Shown: positions 35,073 to 43,596 of the stretch, one piece after another
Layout: each line of letters starts with the position of its first letter
Numbering within the stretch: position 1 is the stretch's first letter
Made by a program: the position numbers and the translations under genes
DNA from: Paenibacillus sp. MMS20-IR301
Lineage (GTDB): Bacteria > Bacillota > Bacilli > Paenibacillales > Paenibacillaceae
DNA: 64,000 bases
Assembly (NCBI RefSeq): GCF_032302195.1
Contig: NZ_CP135275.1
Span: forward strand, 2,108,001 to 2,172,000
Reading direction: 5' to 3'
The notes under the pieces: model-generated
What the model was told of the DNA's origin: nothing
The model's input: the letters and a program-made list of their open reading frames with translations, nothing else
Databases searched by the model: none

Positions 35073-35999
35073 TCATACATTGACCAGCATAATTACACCT
35101 GTCACCGTCAGCGTACTGAGCAGTGTGGAGAAGAATACCGCCTGGGAAGAGAACTCCGGCTCATTATCGAATTCTACCGCAAGCAGCACAGAGCTGAGCG
35201 AGGTCGGAACAGCCGAGGATACAATCAGCGCCTTCGCGACCAGCCCGTCCATCCCGAGCGCCCAAAGTGTCAGTGCAGCAACTGCGGGACCGGCCAGCAG
35301 CCTGAGCGTAACGGATAAGGTAAGATCCAGCGCTTTGCCGCGCGGTAGCGACCATTTCATGGAACCCAGCTGCACACCCAGCGTGATGAGCGCAAGCCCG
35401 ATAAAAGTATTCGCCACATAGCTGATAGGCGCAGCCAGGAAGCCAGGAAGCGGAATGTCCAGCCCCCGCATGATTAGCGCCAGCGGTATTGCATAAATGA
35501 CCGGCTGTCCGGCTATCGTGCGCAGCATCGTCCGCAGACTGCTCCGGTGGGCGTTCACACTGTAAATCCCGTAAGTATTAGGCAGGAAGGACTGCAGTGT
35601 CAGAATGACCACCTGTACGGCTAATGTCAGCGGATTTCCGGAAAAGGCCAGCTGATTGATCGGCAGCCCGTAGTTCGCACTGTTGGCAAACAGCACACTG
35701 TTGCGCAGCGCAGCCGGCATTCCGCCCTTCAACCCCCGTACGCGGATTACAACCTCCAGCACGGCATATTGCAGCAGCATATAAATGCAGAAGAACAGGA
35801 TAATCTGCCCGAACAGCGCAAATGAGATTTCCGTTCCATACAGCAGCTGGAAGACCACCGCCGGAGTCAGCATGTAGAAATTAAGCTTGGATAAGGTTTT
35901 GATATCGAGCTTGAAGGCCCGGTACAGCACCGCCCCCAGCAGAATTACGATGAACAGCGGAATGACGTTATTGAGCAATATGGTCGTGAAAATAAGCAT
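35073..35999 (-). CDS. AEC-family transporter (auxin efflux carrier type)
   Basis: A 308-residue integral membrane protein with about ten helices arranged in two halves, the AEC fold. Conserved segments are NNVIPLFIVILLGAVLYRA near the start, SVLFANSANYGLPINQLAF with the family Asn-Tyr-Gly motif, and the C-terminal SSAVPTSLSSVLLAVEFD. Bacterial members carry dicarboxylates such as malate or malonate. The ATG at 35999 follows GGAGG at 11 bases; a 27-codon upstream extension of the frame is discounted. It lies downstream of a LysR gene, possibly in one unit with it. Confidence 0.88.
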   Translation of the reverse strand: MLIFTTILLNNVIPLFIVILLGAVLYRAFKLDIKTLSKLNFYMLTPAVVFQLLYGTEISFALFGQIILFFCIYMLLQYAVLEVVIRVRGLKGGMPAALRNSVLFANSANYGLPINQLAFSGNPLTLAVQVVILTLQSFLPNTYGIYSVNAHRSSLRTMLRTIAGQPVIYAIPLALIMRGLDIPLPGFLAAPISYVANTFIGLALITLGVQLGSMKWSLPRGKALDLTLSVTLRLLAGPAVAALTLWALGMDGLVAKALIVSSAVPTSLSSVLLAVEFDNEPEFSSQAVFFSTLLSTLTVTGVIMLVNV

Positions 36000-36048
36000 G
36001 ACTATGTCAGCCTCCCCGGCAGTCTTGATATGCAGCGTAAGCTGGCTC

Positions 36049-36924
36049 TTATTCCTCTTGCTTCGTCCAGGTCTGCACATATTGCAGAAACCGCCGTGTG
36101 GCCGGCGAAGCGTACTTCATGGAGCTGACAGCAATACCGAGTGAACGGAAGCTGCGCTCCTCCAGCTCAAGCATGGCTACATTATGATGCTGGAACCGGG
36201 TTACGAGCTCAGGAAGAATGCTGATCCCGAGGCCCTTTTCCACCATCGCAATAATTGCATAATCATCTCCGGCGGAGAGTTTGATATTCGGTTTGATCCC
36301 CGCCTTCTCCAGCACCCGCCTGACATCGTAGTCCGAGCCGGCCTTCGGCATAATGAAATCCTCATAGGCAATCTGGGCAAGCGGCATATACGGCGCCTGG
36401 CTCAGCGGATGATCCTTGGCGAGCACCGCCAGCATCCGGTCCTGCTTCAGCGGAATCACCTCGAATTTCTCGCGGGTCGGCAATGACAGGAAGCCGCAAT
36501 CCGCCACGCCTGCCTCAATCCACTGCTCAATCTCGAGATAACCGCCTTCCATCAGCTTGAATTCGATATAAGGGTATTCCTTGCGGAACTGCTTGATCAT
36601 GCCGGGCAGCCAGTGTACAGAGACGCTGGTGAAGGTGCCGATGGTAACCGTCCCTGTCTCCAGGCCATGGATGTCCGCCACCTGCTGCTTCAGCTGCTCA
36701 TTCCATTTGAGGATTTCACGGATCGGCTGAAGCACCTGCTCCCCGTTAACCGTCAGCTTGACACCTGAACGGCTCCGCACCAGCAGCGGGAAGCCGAATT
36801 CACTCTCCAGGCTGCTGATCGTGTGGCTGATGCCGGATTGCGTGAAGCCCAGCACGTCGGCTGCTTTGGTTAGACTGCCCAGCTCCACTACTTTCAGAAA
36901 CACTTCATATTTGACGATACTCAT
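36049..36924 (-). CDS. LysR-family transcriptional regulator
   Basis: A 291-residue LysR regulator with an N-terminal winged HTH (FLKVVELGSLTKAADVLGFTQSGISHTISSLE) and a periplasmic-binding-like effector domain. The start is the ATG at 36924 behind GGAGG. It is divergent from the EamA transporter (122 bases apart) and upstream of the AEC carrier, so it may control either or both. The spacer contains a TATACT -10 for the EamA gene. Confidence 0.92.
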   Translation of the reverse strand: MSIVKYEVFLKVVELGSLTKAADVLGFTQSGISHTISSLESEFGFPLLVRSRSGVKLTVNGEQVLQPIREILKWNEQLKQQVADIHGLETGTVTIGTFTSVSVHWLPGMIKQFRKEYPYIEFKLMEGGYLEIEQWIEAGVADCGFLSLPTREKFEVIPLKQDRMLAVLAKDHPLSQAPYMPLAQIAYEDFIMPKAGSDYDVRRVLEKAGIKPNIKLSAGDDYAIIAMVEKGLGISILPELVTRFQHHNVAMLELEERSFRSLGIAVSSMKYASPATRRFLQYVQTWTKQEE

Positions 36925-37045
36925 CGCCCAGCCTCCACAATTTACATGAATTTCTCTCATGTTTCATATGATAAACATTCAGTTACCTTATGTATTAGTG
37001 CGTATTATACTATACTCACTAGAAATATAGAAGGATGCTGATTCA

Positions 37046-37948
37046 ATGAAGCCGCTGAAGGCAGAGCTGTTGCTCATAGTCGTTACAATGTTCTGGGGTT
37101 CCTCTTATCTGTTCATGAAGATGGGACTGGGTACACTCGGGGAGTTCAATCTGATTGCGCTGCGTTTCGGGCTGGCGTTCATCCTGGCTGCTCTGCTGTT
37201 CCGCAAGCGGCTCCGCAGTATCGATATGCGGACGGTGAAATACGGTGCCTTGCTTGGCTTTCTTCTGCTCGGGGTGTTCACCTGCATCACCTTTGGCCTA
37301 AAGACGACTACGACTTCAAATGCCGGGTTTCTTGTCGCTCTGACCGTTGTGTTTGTACCGCTGCTTGAAGTGCTGATCTTCCGCAAAAAAGTCGCACCGC
37401 CGCAAATTTTCGGCACCATCCTTGCCATTTCCGGGATCGGGCTCCTGACGCTGAACGGCTCGCTGAAGGTTCAGCCGGGCGACCTGCTCTGCATTCTGTC
37501 AGCTGTATTTTATGCCGTACAAATCTTGGTTACCGGCAAGGCTGTCAAAACCAGCGACTCCCTGAATATCGGCATTTTGCAGCTTGGCTTTGCCGGAGGC
37601 TTCGCTCTGGTTCTGTCCTTTATCTTCGAAGCTCCCGTGCTGCCCTCCACCCTTCCCGGCTGGATTGCCATACTGGCCCTCGGGATATTCTGCAGCGCCT
37701 GCGGCTTTATCATCCAGCCGGTCGCCCAGAAATACACAACGCCGACCCGCACCGGCCTGATCTTCGCACTGGAGCCAGTCTTCGCTGCTTTCTTCGGGTA
37801 CTGGTTCGCCGGAGAACAGCTCTCGCTGCAAGGTTATACAGGGGCAGCTCTCGTCCTGCTGGGCATACTGGCTTCCGAGCTGCTCGGCAAGCTGCATTTG
37901 AACCCTGTTCTGTCAAGGATGCCTAAGAAACGGCGGGCCCATCTATAA
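37046..37948 (+). CDS. EamA/DMT-family transporter
   Basis: A 300-residue drug/metabolite transporter with ten helices in two EamA repeats (MFWGSSYLFMKMGLG in the first half, and QKYTTPTRTGLIFALEPVFAAFFGYWFAGEQLS in the second). The second repeat's conserved Pro and Glu are intact. Such proteins export amino acids or other small metabolites. It is divergent from LysR, a common exporter-regulator pair. Its stop overlaps the stop of the convergent hydrolase gene by six bases. Confidence 0.92.
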   Translation: MKPLKAELLLIVVTMFWGSSYLFMKMGLGTLGEFNLIALRFGLAFILAALLFRKRLRSIDMRTVKYGALLGFLLLGVFTCITFGLKTTTTSNAGFLVALTVVFVPLLEVLIFRKKVAPPQIFGTILAISGIGLLTLNGSLKVQPGDLLCILSAVFYAVQILVTGKAVKTSDSLNIGILQLGFAGGFALVLSFIFEAPVLPSTLPGWIAILALGIFCSACGFIIQPVAQKYTTPTRTGLIFALEPVFAAFFGYWFAGEQLSLQGYTGAALVLLGILASELLGKLHLNPVLSRMPKKRRAHL

Positions 37949-38884
37949 TCCGTTAATGATGTTATATATCTGTTCCCTGGCCCGCTCCGATTCCGGAAAG
38001 AAGAACAGCGGCCAGATATGGAGCATTCGCGGATACTCATAGTAGCCGGCCGGTATCCCCTGTTCAAGCATCCGGTGCTTAAGCCTCTTCACATCCGGAT
38101 AGACAATATCATGTGTGCCGGTGAAGATACTGAGCGGCCCCAGCCCATCCAGCCTGCCATACAGCGGGCTGATCAAGGGATGGGTAACCGGCTGTGCTCC
38201 GGCATACCACTGCGCAATTTCCCGTACCGCAGGCACTGCGGTGACGGGATCTTTGCGCTGCACCGCCCCGATCTCCGGATTGCTGAACGTCATGTCCAGC
38301 GCAGGTGAGATCAGAATGGTGTGTGCAGGGGCCGGAATTCCCCGTTCCTTAAGCAGCTGCGCCAGCGCCAGTGCCATCCCACCCCCGGCCGAATCTCCCA
38401 TCACTACCTGCTTCCGGCCGTCCATCCCTGATAACAGCTCCTCATACAAGGGAACAAGCATTCCGAAGACATCGGTATGATTATACTCCGGTGCCAGCGG
38501 GTACATGGGAACAGTTATGGTGCACCTAAGCTTATCAACAAGCCCGGCCAGAAACGACCAGTGCAAGGGTGAAATCTTCAGTACATATCCTCCGCCATGC
38601 AAATACAGGATTTCTTTATTGCTGCTTGCGTTTCCGCTGTCACCAGCCGGAGTCATGATGTAGCAGGAATGCCCTGAGAACTCCCTGCTGATGACATTAC
38701 ACTGCTTTCGAATGTCTGCCGGGGGTTCACCGCTCTCCTTCCGCTGCTTCTGCGCAATCTCTGTACGCAGCGCGCTCCCGGTTTTCTTCCACATGCTGTT
38801 GATTCTGATCAGCCGCAGTCCTAATTTGACTGCCCTGCTCTGCCAGCTTTCCTTTATTTCCTTTATTTCCTTTATTTCCTTCAT
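37943..38884 (-). CDS. alpha/beta-hydrolase (HSL-type esterase), PadR-linked
   Basis: A 313-residue esterase-like protein with an intact triad: oxyanion motif YLHGGGYVLK, nucleophile Ser in MGDSAGGGMALA, Asp in GTHDIVYPD, and His in MLHIWPLFF. Its N-terminus is a KEI tripeptide repeat (three copies plus KES) made by a 9-bp tandem repeat. The ATG overlaps the stop of the PadR gene (ATGA), so the enzyme is translationally coupled to its regulator. Substrate unknown. Confidence 0.88.
   Translation of the reverse strand: MKEIKEIKEIKESWQSRAVKLGLRLIRINSMWKKTGSALRTEIAQKQRKESGEPPADIRKQCNVISREFSGHSCYIMTPAGDSGNASSNKEILYLHGGGYVLKISPLHWSFLAGLVDKLRCTITVPMYPLAPEYNHTDVFGMLVPLYEELLSGMDGRKQVVMGDSAGGGMALALAQLLKERGIPAPAHTILISPALDMTFSNPEIGAVQRKDPVTAVPAVREIAQWYAGAQPVTHPLISPLYGRLDGLGPLSIFTGTHDIVYPDVKRLKHRMLEQGIPAGYYEYPRMLHIWPLFFFPESERAREQIYNIINGL
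38852..38878 (-). repeat. in-frame 9-bp tandem repeat
   Basis: Three perfect copies of CTTTATTTC (plus strand) encode three (K)EI(K)-type repeats at the N-terminus of the esterase. Gain or loss of a unit would keep the frame and alter only the leader length. Confidence 0.85.
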
Positions 38885-39450
38885 TGCTCCTGTCTGCTTT
38901 CTGCTGCCGATATAACCGCTGCCTGAAGGCGCTGCGCCCAGGCCAGATCCAGTTCCTTGGCCTCAAGCCGCACCTCAAGCAAATCTAGGGTCGTCGCATA
39001 AAATTGCGCCCCCGGCATGCCTGCCCCTGGAGCTGTATCCTTCCTGAAAGCGGCAATCTGCTTACGCAGTCCGGCAATGCCGTCCGCCGCATACTGAAGA
39101 TAATGCTCCACCAGCAGCAGCTGATCCCGGGCGGAAAGAAACTCCAGATGCTGTGCCTTAATATGAAACAGCTTCTGATAGGATGCCGAGCCGCTGCCCG
39201 TATCCAGCATCAGCTCCATGAACCTCTTCCGTCCTAACTCCGTAATCTGCAGTGCCCGCGATGGCCGGTCACTCGGATACGGAACTGTATCTGCCCCGGC
39301 TTCGGCTATCATTCCCGCCTGCTCCAGCTTCGACAGAAGGGTTGACAGCGTTCCCCGGCTGATCTTTTCCCACGGACTAATGATTTTGGCAATCAGATAG
39401 GCATGCAGCGGAAAATGCATAAGCAATGATAGTACCAGCAATTCATACAT
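38881..39450 (-). CDS. PadR-family transcriptional regulator
   Basis: A 189-residue PadR/VirR-like repressor: winged HTH at the N-terminus (LSLLMHFPLHAYLIAKII, then RGTLSTLLSKLEQAGMI) and a long C-terminal helical domain (about 95-185). The size matches PadR subfamily 1 with the C-terminal Vir domain. The gene is followed by the overlapping esterase gene, which it probably represses together with itself. A palindromic operator candidate lies 23-41 bases before its start. Confidence 0.9.
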   Translation of the reverse strand: MYELLVLSLLMHFPLHAYLIAKIISPWEKISRGTLSTLLSKLEQAGMIAEAGADTVPYPSDRPSRALQITELGRKRFMELMLDTGSGSASYQKLFHIKAQHLEFLSARDQLLLVEHYLQYAADGIAGLRKQIAAFRKDTAPGAGMPGAQFYATTLDLLEVRLEAKELDLAWAQRLQAAVISAAESRQEQ

Positions 39451-39472
39451 AAGCGGACTCCCTGTTCATTTA

Positions 39473-39491
39473 ATAGTTTTAATAAAACTAT
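39473..39491. promoter_or_regulatory. palindromic operator candidate of the padR-esterase operon
   Basis: ATAGTTTT and AAAACTAT arms of eight bases pair perfectly around AAT. The position just upstream of padR fits autorepression. Confidence 0.55.
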
Positions 39492-39650
39492 AAATCGCAG
39501 CAGCGCAGCCGTCAAGAGCCCACTTGCACTTTCAAGCAAAAGAAGGGATATCCCTTAGCCACACCTGGCTCGCGGGACACCCCTCAGCTCCTAACGAAAT
39601 CTCAATCCTGCTGCAGCAATGGAAGCTCAGCTTGAAGCACACTGCCGCAG

Positions 39651-39659
39651 AATTAAGTG
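39651..39659. repeat. left arm of the palindrome interrupted by the IS element
   Basis: AATTAAGTG here is the exact reverse complement of CACTTAATT at 40908-40916. Removing the IS and one target copy restores a 9-bp stem with a 9-base loop. Confidence 0.85.
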
Positions 39660-39668
39660 GATTTATGA
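39660..39668. repeat. target-site duplication, left copy
   Basis: GATTTATGA directly abuts the left inverted repeat of the IS and is repeated exactly at 40899-40907. Confidence 0.92.
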
Positions 39669-40898
39669 TAGGCCTGTTGATTTACCAGTTTGTGTTAATA
39701 AAATGGACGGCTTGAGCTAAATAAATCCTCCACTCCACAGGTAACTTATGCAGCGCAAATAACCGGTCAAAGTTCGCGAACGTTAACCTAGCGCTAGCGT
39801 GCACGATACGATTTCCCTGCTCAAACAGAAACTTTAGCAACACATACACCAATAAAGCCACATAGAGCTGTCCATAGACTGCATTTTCTGTGGTTCCAAA
39901 CAACTTGGGAATGTTTAAATGCTGCTTAATCCAACGAAAAAAAACTTCAATCTGCCAACGTTTCTTATAGATCTCTGCTATGGCTTCTGGGGAGTGCCAG
40001 TGCAGATTTGTTGCGAGAATGACGGGATTTCCCTTGGGATCTTTCAGAATAACCACTCGAAACCGATTCTCGGAGAGCGCCTTTTTCTTTCCCAATTGGC
40101 ACGTCAAATCCTGTTCGATCCCTCCCTCAAATGGGCGATTTCGCAGGCGCGGGATGGGATTGGCGAGCGTAGTATTATCCTTAAGCCGAATCACAAAATA
40201 TTGCCGCTCTTTCTGCTCTTGATAGCGGTCAAACAGTTGGTGCTTCCCGTAAGCACGGTCACCCACCAAAATAAATTGGCTGTCGAGCAGCGCAGCACAA
40301 CTGTTTAGATCATGCTGAATGGCCGGGGTCTCCGTCACTTTGTGCAATTCGTTCGAGTCCCCGAGTAACCCGACATGCAGCTTAACGCCTGCTTTTCGCC
40401 CTTTAATTTGCGCCCACGGCAACCGACCCTGACCGACCGAAATAGTGGTGGAGTCCACGATTAACAGGTCTTTCGGAATACCGAGGGTACGCTTTGTCTT
40501 CCGGTTACATAGCCCTAGCATCAGATTCAATAGACGCTTAAATACTGAAAAAGGAACCGCCTTGGCCTTTTTGGAAAGGGTAGAATAATTCACCGTACGT
40601 TGTCCCTGAAGGGACATTCGCTGTGCGCCGTCTCGGTATCCATCCCACTGCTGAAACGCAGCTTCCGCCAAAAATAAAAACAAATCATACACGGTAAATT
40701 TACGCGCAACATCCGTATATTGTAATTCTTCCAGGATGGGACGCATGTCTTCCTCGGGAATCACCAATTGCAGAATGTGTGAAATTGAAGTAGACTTTTT
40801 CATGAGGTCGCCTCGTTTCGGATAGTTTGTAGGGGTACAAACACTTTACCGAATGAGCGGCCTTTTTGCTACCTTTTTTTGGCTAATCAACAGGCCTA
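39669..40898 (-). mobile_element. complete IS4-family insertion sequence, 1230 bp
   Basis: The ends are inverted repeats. The left end reads TAGGCCTGTTGATT; the right end is its exact reverse complement over 14 bases, with a further CCA match after two mismatches. One transposase gene fills the element. Perfect 9-bp direct repeats (GATTTATGA) flank it, so it moved as a unit and recently enough to keep its target copies. IS4 elements commonly make duplications of 9-12 bp. Confidence 0.93.
39682..40803 (-). CDS. IS4-family DDE transposase
   Basis: A 373-residue transposase, full length for its group. The catalytic acids are in LLIVDSTTISVG (first Asp), VGDRAYGKHQLFDRY (second Asp), and EIYKKRWQIEVFFRWIKQ (Glu, within the Y-R-E-K signature of IS4 enzymes). 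There is no frameshift or stop, so it may be active. It ends 13 bases from the left inverted repeat. Confidence 0.95.
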   Translation of the reverse strand: MKKSTSISHILQLVIPEEDMRPILEELQYTDVARKFTVYDLFLFLAEAAFQQWDGYRDGAQRMSLQGQRTVNYSTLSKKAKAVPFSVFKRLLNLMLGLCNRKTKRTLGIPKDLLIVDSTTISVGQGRLPWAQIKGRKAGVKLHVGLLGDSNELHKVTETPAIQHDLNSCAALLDSQFILVGDRAYGKHQLFDRYQEQKERQYFVIRLKDNTTLANPIPRLRNRPFEGGIEQDLTCQLGKKKALSENRFRVVILKDPKGNPVILATNLHWHSPEAIAEIYKKRWQIEVFFRWIKQHLNIPKLFGTTENAVYGQLYVALLVYVLLKFLFEQGNRIVHASARLTFANFDRLFALHKLPVEWRIYLAQAVHFINTNW

Positions 40899-40907
40899 GA
40901 TTTATGA
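40899..40907. repeat. target-site duplication, right copy
   Basis: GATTTATGA immediately follows the right inverted repeat and is identical to 39660-39668. The palindrome arm CACTTAATT follows at 40908-40916. Confidence 0.92.
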
Positions 40908-40951
40908 CACTTAATTTTTCTATATATCTCTTTTATTGAGACATAAGCTGC

Positions 40952-41032
40952 AATTAAATGCTCTTTTTCCATCTAATCTTCCGAGTTCAGGGATTTCGAG
41001 TTAATTAAATGCCCTTTTTCCACTTATTTCTT
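40952..41032. repeat. two copies of a ~30-bp AT-rich repeat
   Basis: AATTAAATGCTCTTTTTCC (40952) and AATTAAATGCCCTTTTTCC (41003) begin two similar ~30-bp units 51 bases apart, both running on to a TTCTTC/ATCTTC end. They lie outside the IS. Confidence 0.65.
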
Positions 41033-41082
41033 CACACAAGTATACACGCAGGCTACTCTAAGGTTGCGCACATTATGATTGC

Positions 41083-41118
41083 AAAAAAGCACATCCCCAA
41101 ATTACTCGGAGATGTGCT
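41083..41118 (-). terminator. terminator of the tetR-efflux operon
   Basis: On the minus strand AGCACATC...GATGTGCT forms the stem and six T follow. Confidence 0.85.
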
Positions 41119-41130
41119 CTGCTTGCAGTA

Positions 41131-42627
41131 TTAATGGCCCATCATCATCGCTGCGTCGGCCTGCTGCCCTTCAGGGGCAGCAGGATTAGCGGCAGCCTTC
41201 GGCTTACGCAGAATCAGGCTCAGCACTACCCCGCCGACAGCAATGCAGGCTGAGAGGAAGAACACATCATTGAAGCCTTGCACAGCGGCAACCAGCGGGT
41301 TGCCGTCCGCGGCCATTTTACCCATATGCTCGGCAATCTGGCTGGTCAGGTACCCGGTCATGCCGGCAACAGCGAATGATACAACGACCTGCTGGGCAGC
41401 GGCGGTCAGCGGTGTAACCCGGCCAACCCATTCACGCGGCGCAGAATTCAGTACATGTGTGTTGACCGGCATCATCGACAGGCCCATGCCCAGACCCATC
41501 ATGACCAGACTGCCCATAATGACCGGAAGACTGGTATCCACAGTAACTCCTGACAACAGGAATAATGCAGTTGAAATGATGCTCAGACCTACGAAGACCA
41601 GCGGACGTGCGCCGATTTTATCGAATAGACGGCCGCCAAGCGGCATGCCGATTCCGGATGCCAGTGCCTGCGGAAGCAGAATCAGACCCGTTTCCAGCGG
41701 TGTGTAGTTACGGATCTGCTGCAGATACAGCGGAACGAACAGCATGGAACCGAACAGTGCTGCCTGAGTTACCCACGACAGGATGATCCCGCGTGTAAAG
41801 TCCGAAGAGCGGAAGACGCGCAGCTCCAGCAGCGGATGCTTCTGCATCAGTTCGGCAATGACAAACAGCACGAGGGCTACACCGCCCACCGACAAGCCCA
41901 CGATAGCGCCAGTCGAGGACCAGCTTTCTCCTCCGCCCTGATTGACACCGTAAGCGAGCATAGAGAACGCCAGCGGAGCCAGAATAATACCGAAGAGATC
42001 AAGATGTGCTTTACCCTTCTTTTCAGTAACAGGCAAATATTTGATGCCAAGAATAATACCGACAATACCGATTGGCAGGTTAATCAGGAAAATCCAGTGC
42101 CAGCTCACATACTCCACCAGCCAGCCGGACAGAATCGGTCCAAGCGCCGGTGCCAGCAGCATCGGAATCCCGAGCATTCCCATAATGGAGCCTCTGCGTT
42201 CAGGCGGGGCCAGTCTGAAGACCATAGCCATCCCGATCGGGGCGACCATCCCGCCGCCAAGACCCTGAATGACACGGAAGATAACGAGCTGTGTCGATGT
42301 CTGGGCAATGGAGCAAAGCACGGAGCCCAGGACGAACATAGCAATTGTAGTGATGAATACCTGTTTCGAGCCAAAGCGGTCCGTCATGTAACCTGCCAGC
42401 GGAATAACCGCAGCAAGTGCAAGCGTATAACCGGTAATGGCCCATTGAACAGTCTTGAGGTCTGTGGCGAAATATTTCACCAGATTCGGAACCGCAACAT
42501 TTACCGCTGTACTGTCGAGAATAACCATAATCATCCCGACGATAATTGCCATCAGCGGCGGCAGTATAGCTTTGAGCGAGAACGGCTGTTCCACCGCTGC
42601 GCTGTTTCCTTTGTTAATTGTTGACAT
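41131..42627 (-). CDS. DHA2-family MFS multidrug efflux transporter (EmrB-like)
   Basis: A 498-residue major facilitator with 14 helices, the DHA2 drug:H+ antiporter class. Signature segments include WAITGYTLALAAVIPLAGYMTDRFGSKQVF (motif A region) and GMVAPIGMAMVFRLAPPERRGSIMGMLG (motif C neighbourhood). The ATG at 42627 follows GGAGAAG; the frame also opens at an overlapping GTG. It lies 31 bases after a TetR gene, forming a regulator-pump operon. Substrates unknown. Confidence 0.93.
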   Translation of the reverse strand: MSTINKGNSAAVEQPFSLKAILPPLMAIIVGMIMVILDSTAVNVAVPNLVKYFATDLKTVQWAITGYTLALAAVIPLAGYMTDRFGSKQVFITTIAMFVLGSVLCSIAQTSTQLVIFRVIQGLGGGMVAPIGMAMVFRLAPPERRGSIMGMLGIPMLLAPALGPILSGWLVEYVSWHWIFLINLPIGIVGIILGIKYLPVTEKKGKAHLDLFGIILAPLAFSMLAYGVNQGGGESWSSTGAIVGLSVGGVALVLFVIAELMQKHPLLELRVFRSSDFTRGIILSWVTQAALFGSMLFVPLYLQQIRNYTPLETGLILLPQALASGIGMPLGGRLFDKIGARPLVFVGLSIISTALFLLSGVTVDTSLPVIMGSLVMMGLGMGLSMMPVNTHVLNSAPREWVGRVTPLTAAAQQVVVSFAVAGMTGYLTSQIAEHMGKMAADGNPLVAAVQGFNDVFFLSACIAVGGVVLSLILRKPKAAANPAAPEGQQADAAMMMGH

Positions 42628-42658
42628 TCTCTTCTCCACTCATTTCTCTGTTTATAAT

Positions 42659-43282
42659 TTAGTTATACTTATGAAAATAAAGCTCAAACAACCCGTCAAC
42701 CTGCTCTTCAAGCGATGGCAGCTTAAACAGCTCCAGCAGATCCCCGCGTTCCTTCGGCAGACTGCTCATCATCAGCAGCGGATACACAATGGCCCCGTTG
42801 ATCTGCATCATCATCATCATGAGCTTATTGCGGTCCTGCTCCCCTGTGATCTCACCCAGTGCATCCAGGGTCCGTTCAATCCGCATCAGCTTGGAATAGC
42901 GGGCGTACTCATCCTGCGAGCCCATAATTTGATTTCTTTGGTCCAGCATCTGCCGGGCCATGCCCGGGTAACGGCTAAGATTCATAATATACCTGGTGAA
43001 AAAGAGCTTCATGCGCTCCCTAGGTGGCAATGTATGGTCCTCCAGCACATTAAAGGCATCGTCAAAGGTCGCCATCAGCACCTTCACTGCATCACCAAAC
43101 AGCTTATCCTTGGAGCCGTAATAATAATTTACCAGTGCCAGATTCGTCTCCGCCCTCGCAGCTATACTGCGCAGGGTAATGCAGTGGAATCCCCCCTCAC
43201 GGATCAGATCCACGGTTGCGTTAAGTATGCTCTGCTTCGTATCCTTATCTGAAGACTCAGCTTTGTTGTCGAGTTTACCCAT
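42659..43282 (-). CDS. TetR-family transcriptional regulator
   Basis: A 207-residue regulator with the N-terminal HTH TKQSILNATVDLIREGGFHCITLRSIAARAETNLALVNYYYGSKDKLF and a helical ligand domain. The start is the ATG at 43282, although its AGGAGG is about 15 bases upstream, a longer gap than usual. It is the first gene of a tetR-efflux pump operon and presumably represses it. Confidence 0.9.
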   Translation of the reverse strand: MGKLDNKAESSDKDTKQSILNATVDLIREGGFHCITLRSIAARAETNLALVNYYYGSKDKLFGDAVKVLMATFDDAFNVLEDHTLPPRERMKLFFTRYIMNLSRYPGMARQMLDQRNQIMGSQDEYARYSKLMRIERTLDALGEITGEQDRNKLMMMMMQINGAIVYPLLMMSSLPKERGDLLELFKLPSLEEQVDGLFELYFHKYN

Positions 43283-43596
43283 AATGCAGACTGTTGTCCT
43301 CCTTTGCCGTAATTTAATCAATGATCTAATCACTGATTTAAACGGTGTTTAATTCGAATTTAAAATTACTCCTTTTAATGAAATCTGTCAACAGAAAGTT
43401 TTCTGTACTATATGCAGAAGCACACCAAAAAGACGGTCGTCCCCCTACTGGGAACGATCGCCTTCCTGCTGGCCGGCTCTAAGCTTATGTTTGCACTGCG
43501 CAGCAGCCTTCAGCTGGTCATACCAGTTGAAGCCGTGCTCAGAGAGCCCGAGAATCTGCTGCTGTTCCGCTAAACCGCGGGCGCTTCCGGGCTATT
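43283..43596. other. intergenic region between tetR and the chemoreceptor gene
   Basis: An AT-rich half (43283-43420) should hold the tetR promoter. The other half contains a hairpin terminator and, on the minus strand at about 43458-43590, a frame after the chemoreceptor stop reading AEQQQILGLSEHGFNWYDQL and ending RSQ, stop. It has coding-like composition but no ATG, GTG or TTG start and no ribosome binding site. It may be the tail of a lost gene. Confidence 0.4.
43427..43462 (-). terminator. terminator after the chemoreceptor gene
   Basis: On the minus strand CGATCGTTCCC pairs with GGGGACGACCG (with G-U pairs) and TTTTT follows. Confidence 0.6.

Noticed and set aside
39524..39715. Open frame of 63 codons crossing the left end of the IS
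   Set aside because: It crosses the target duplication and the inverted repeat, so it is an accident of the insertion, and no start signal is seen.
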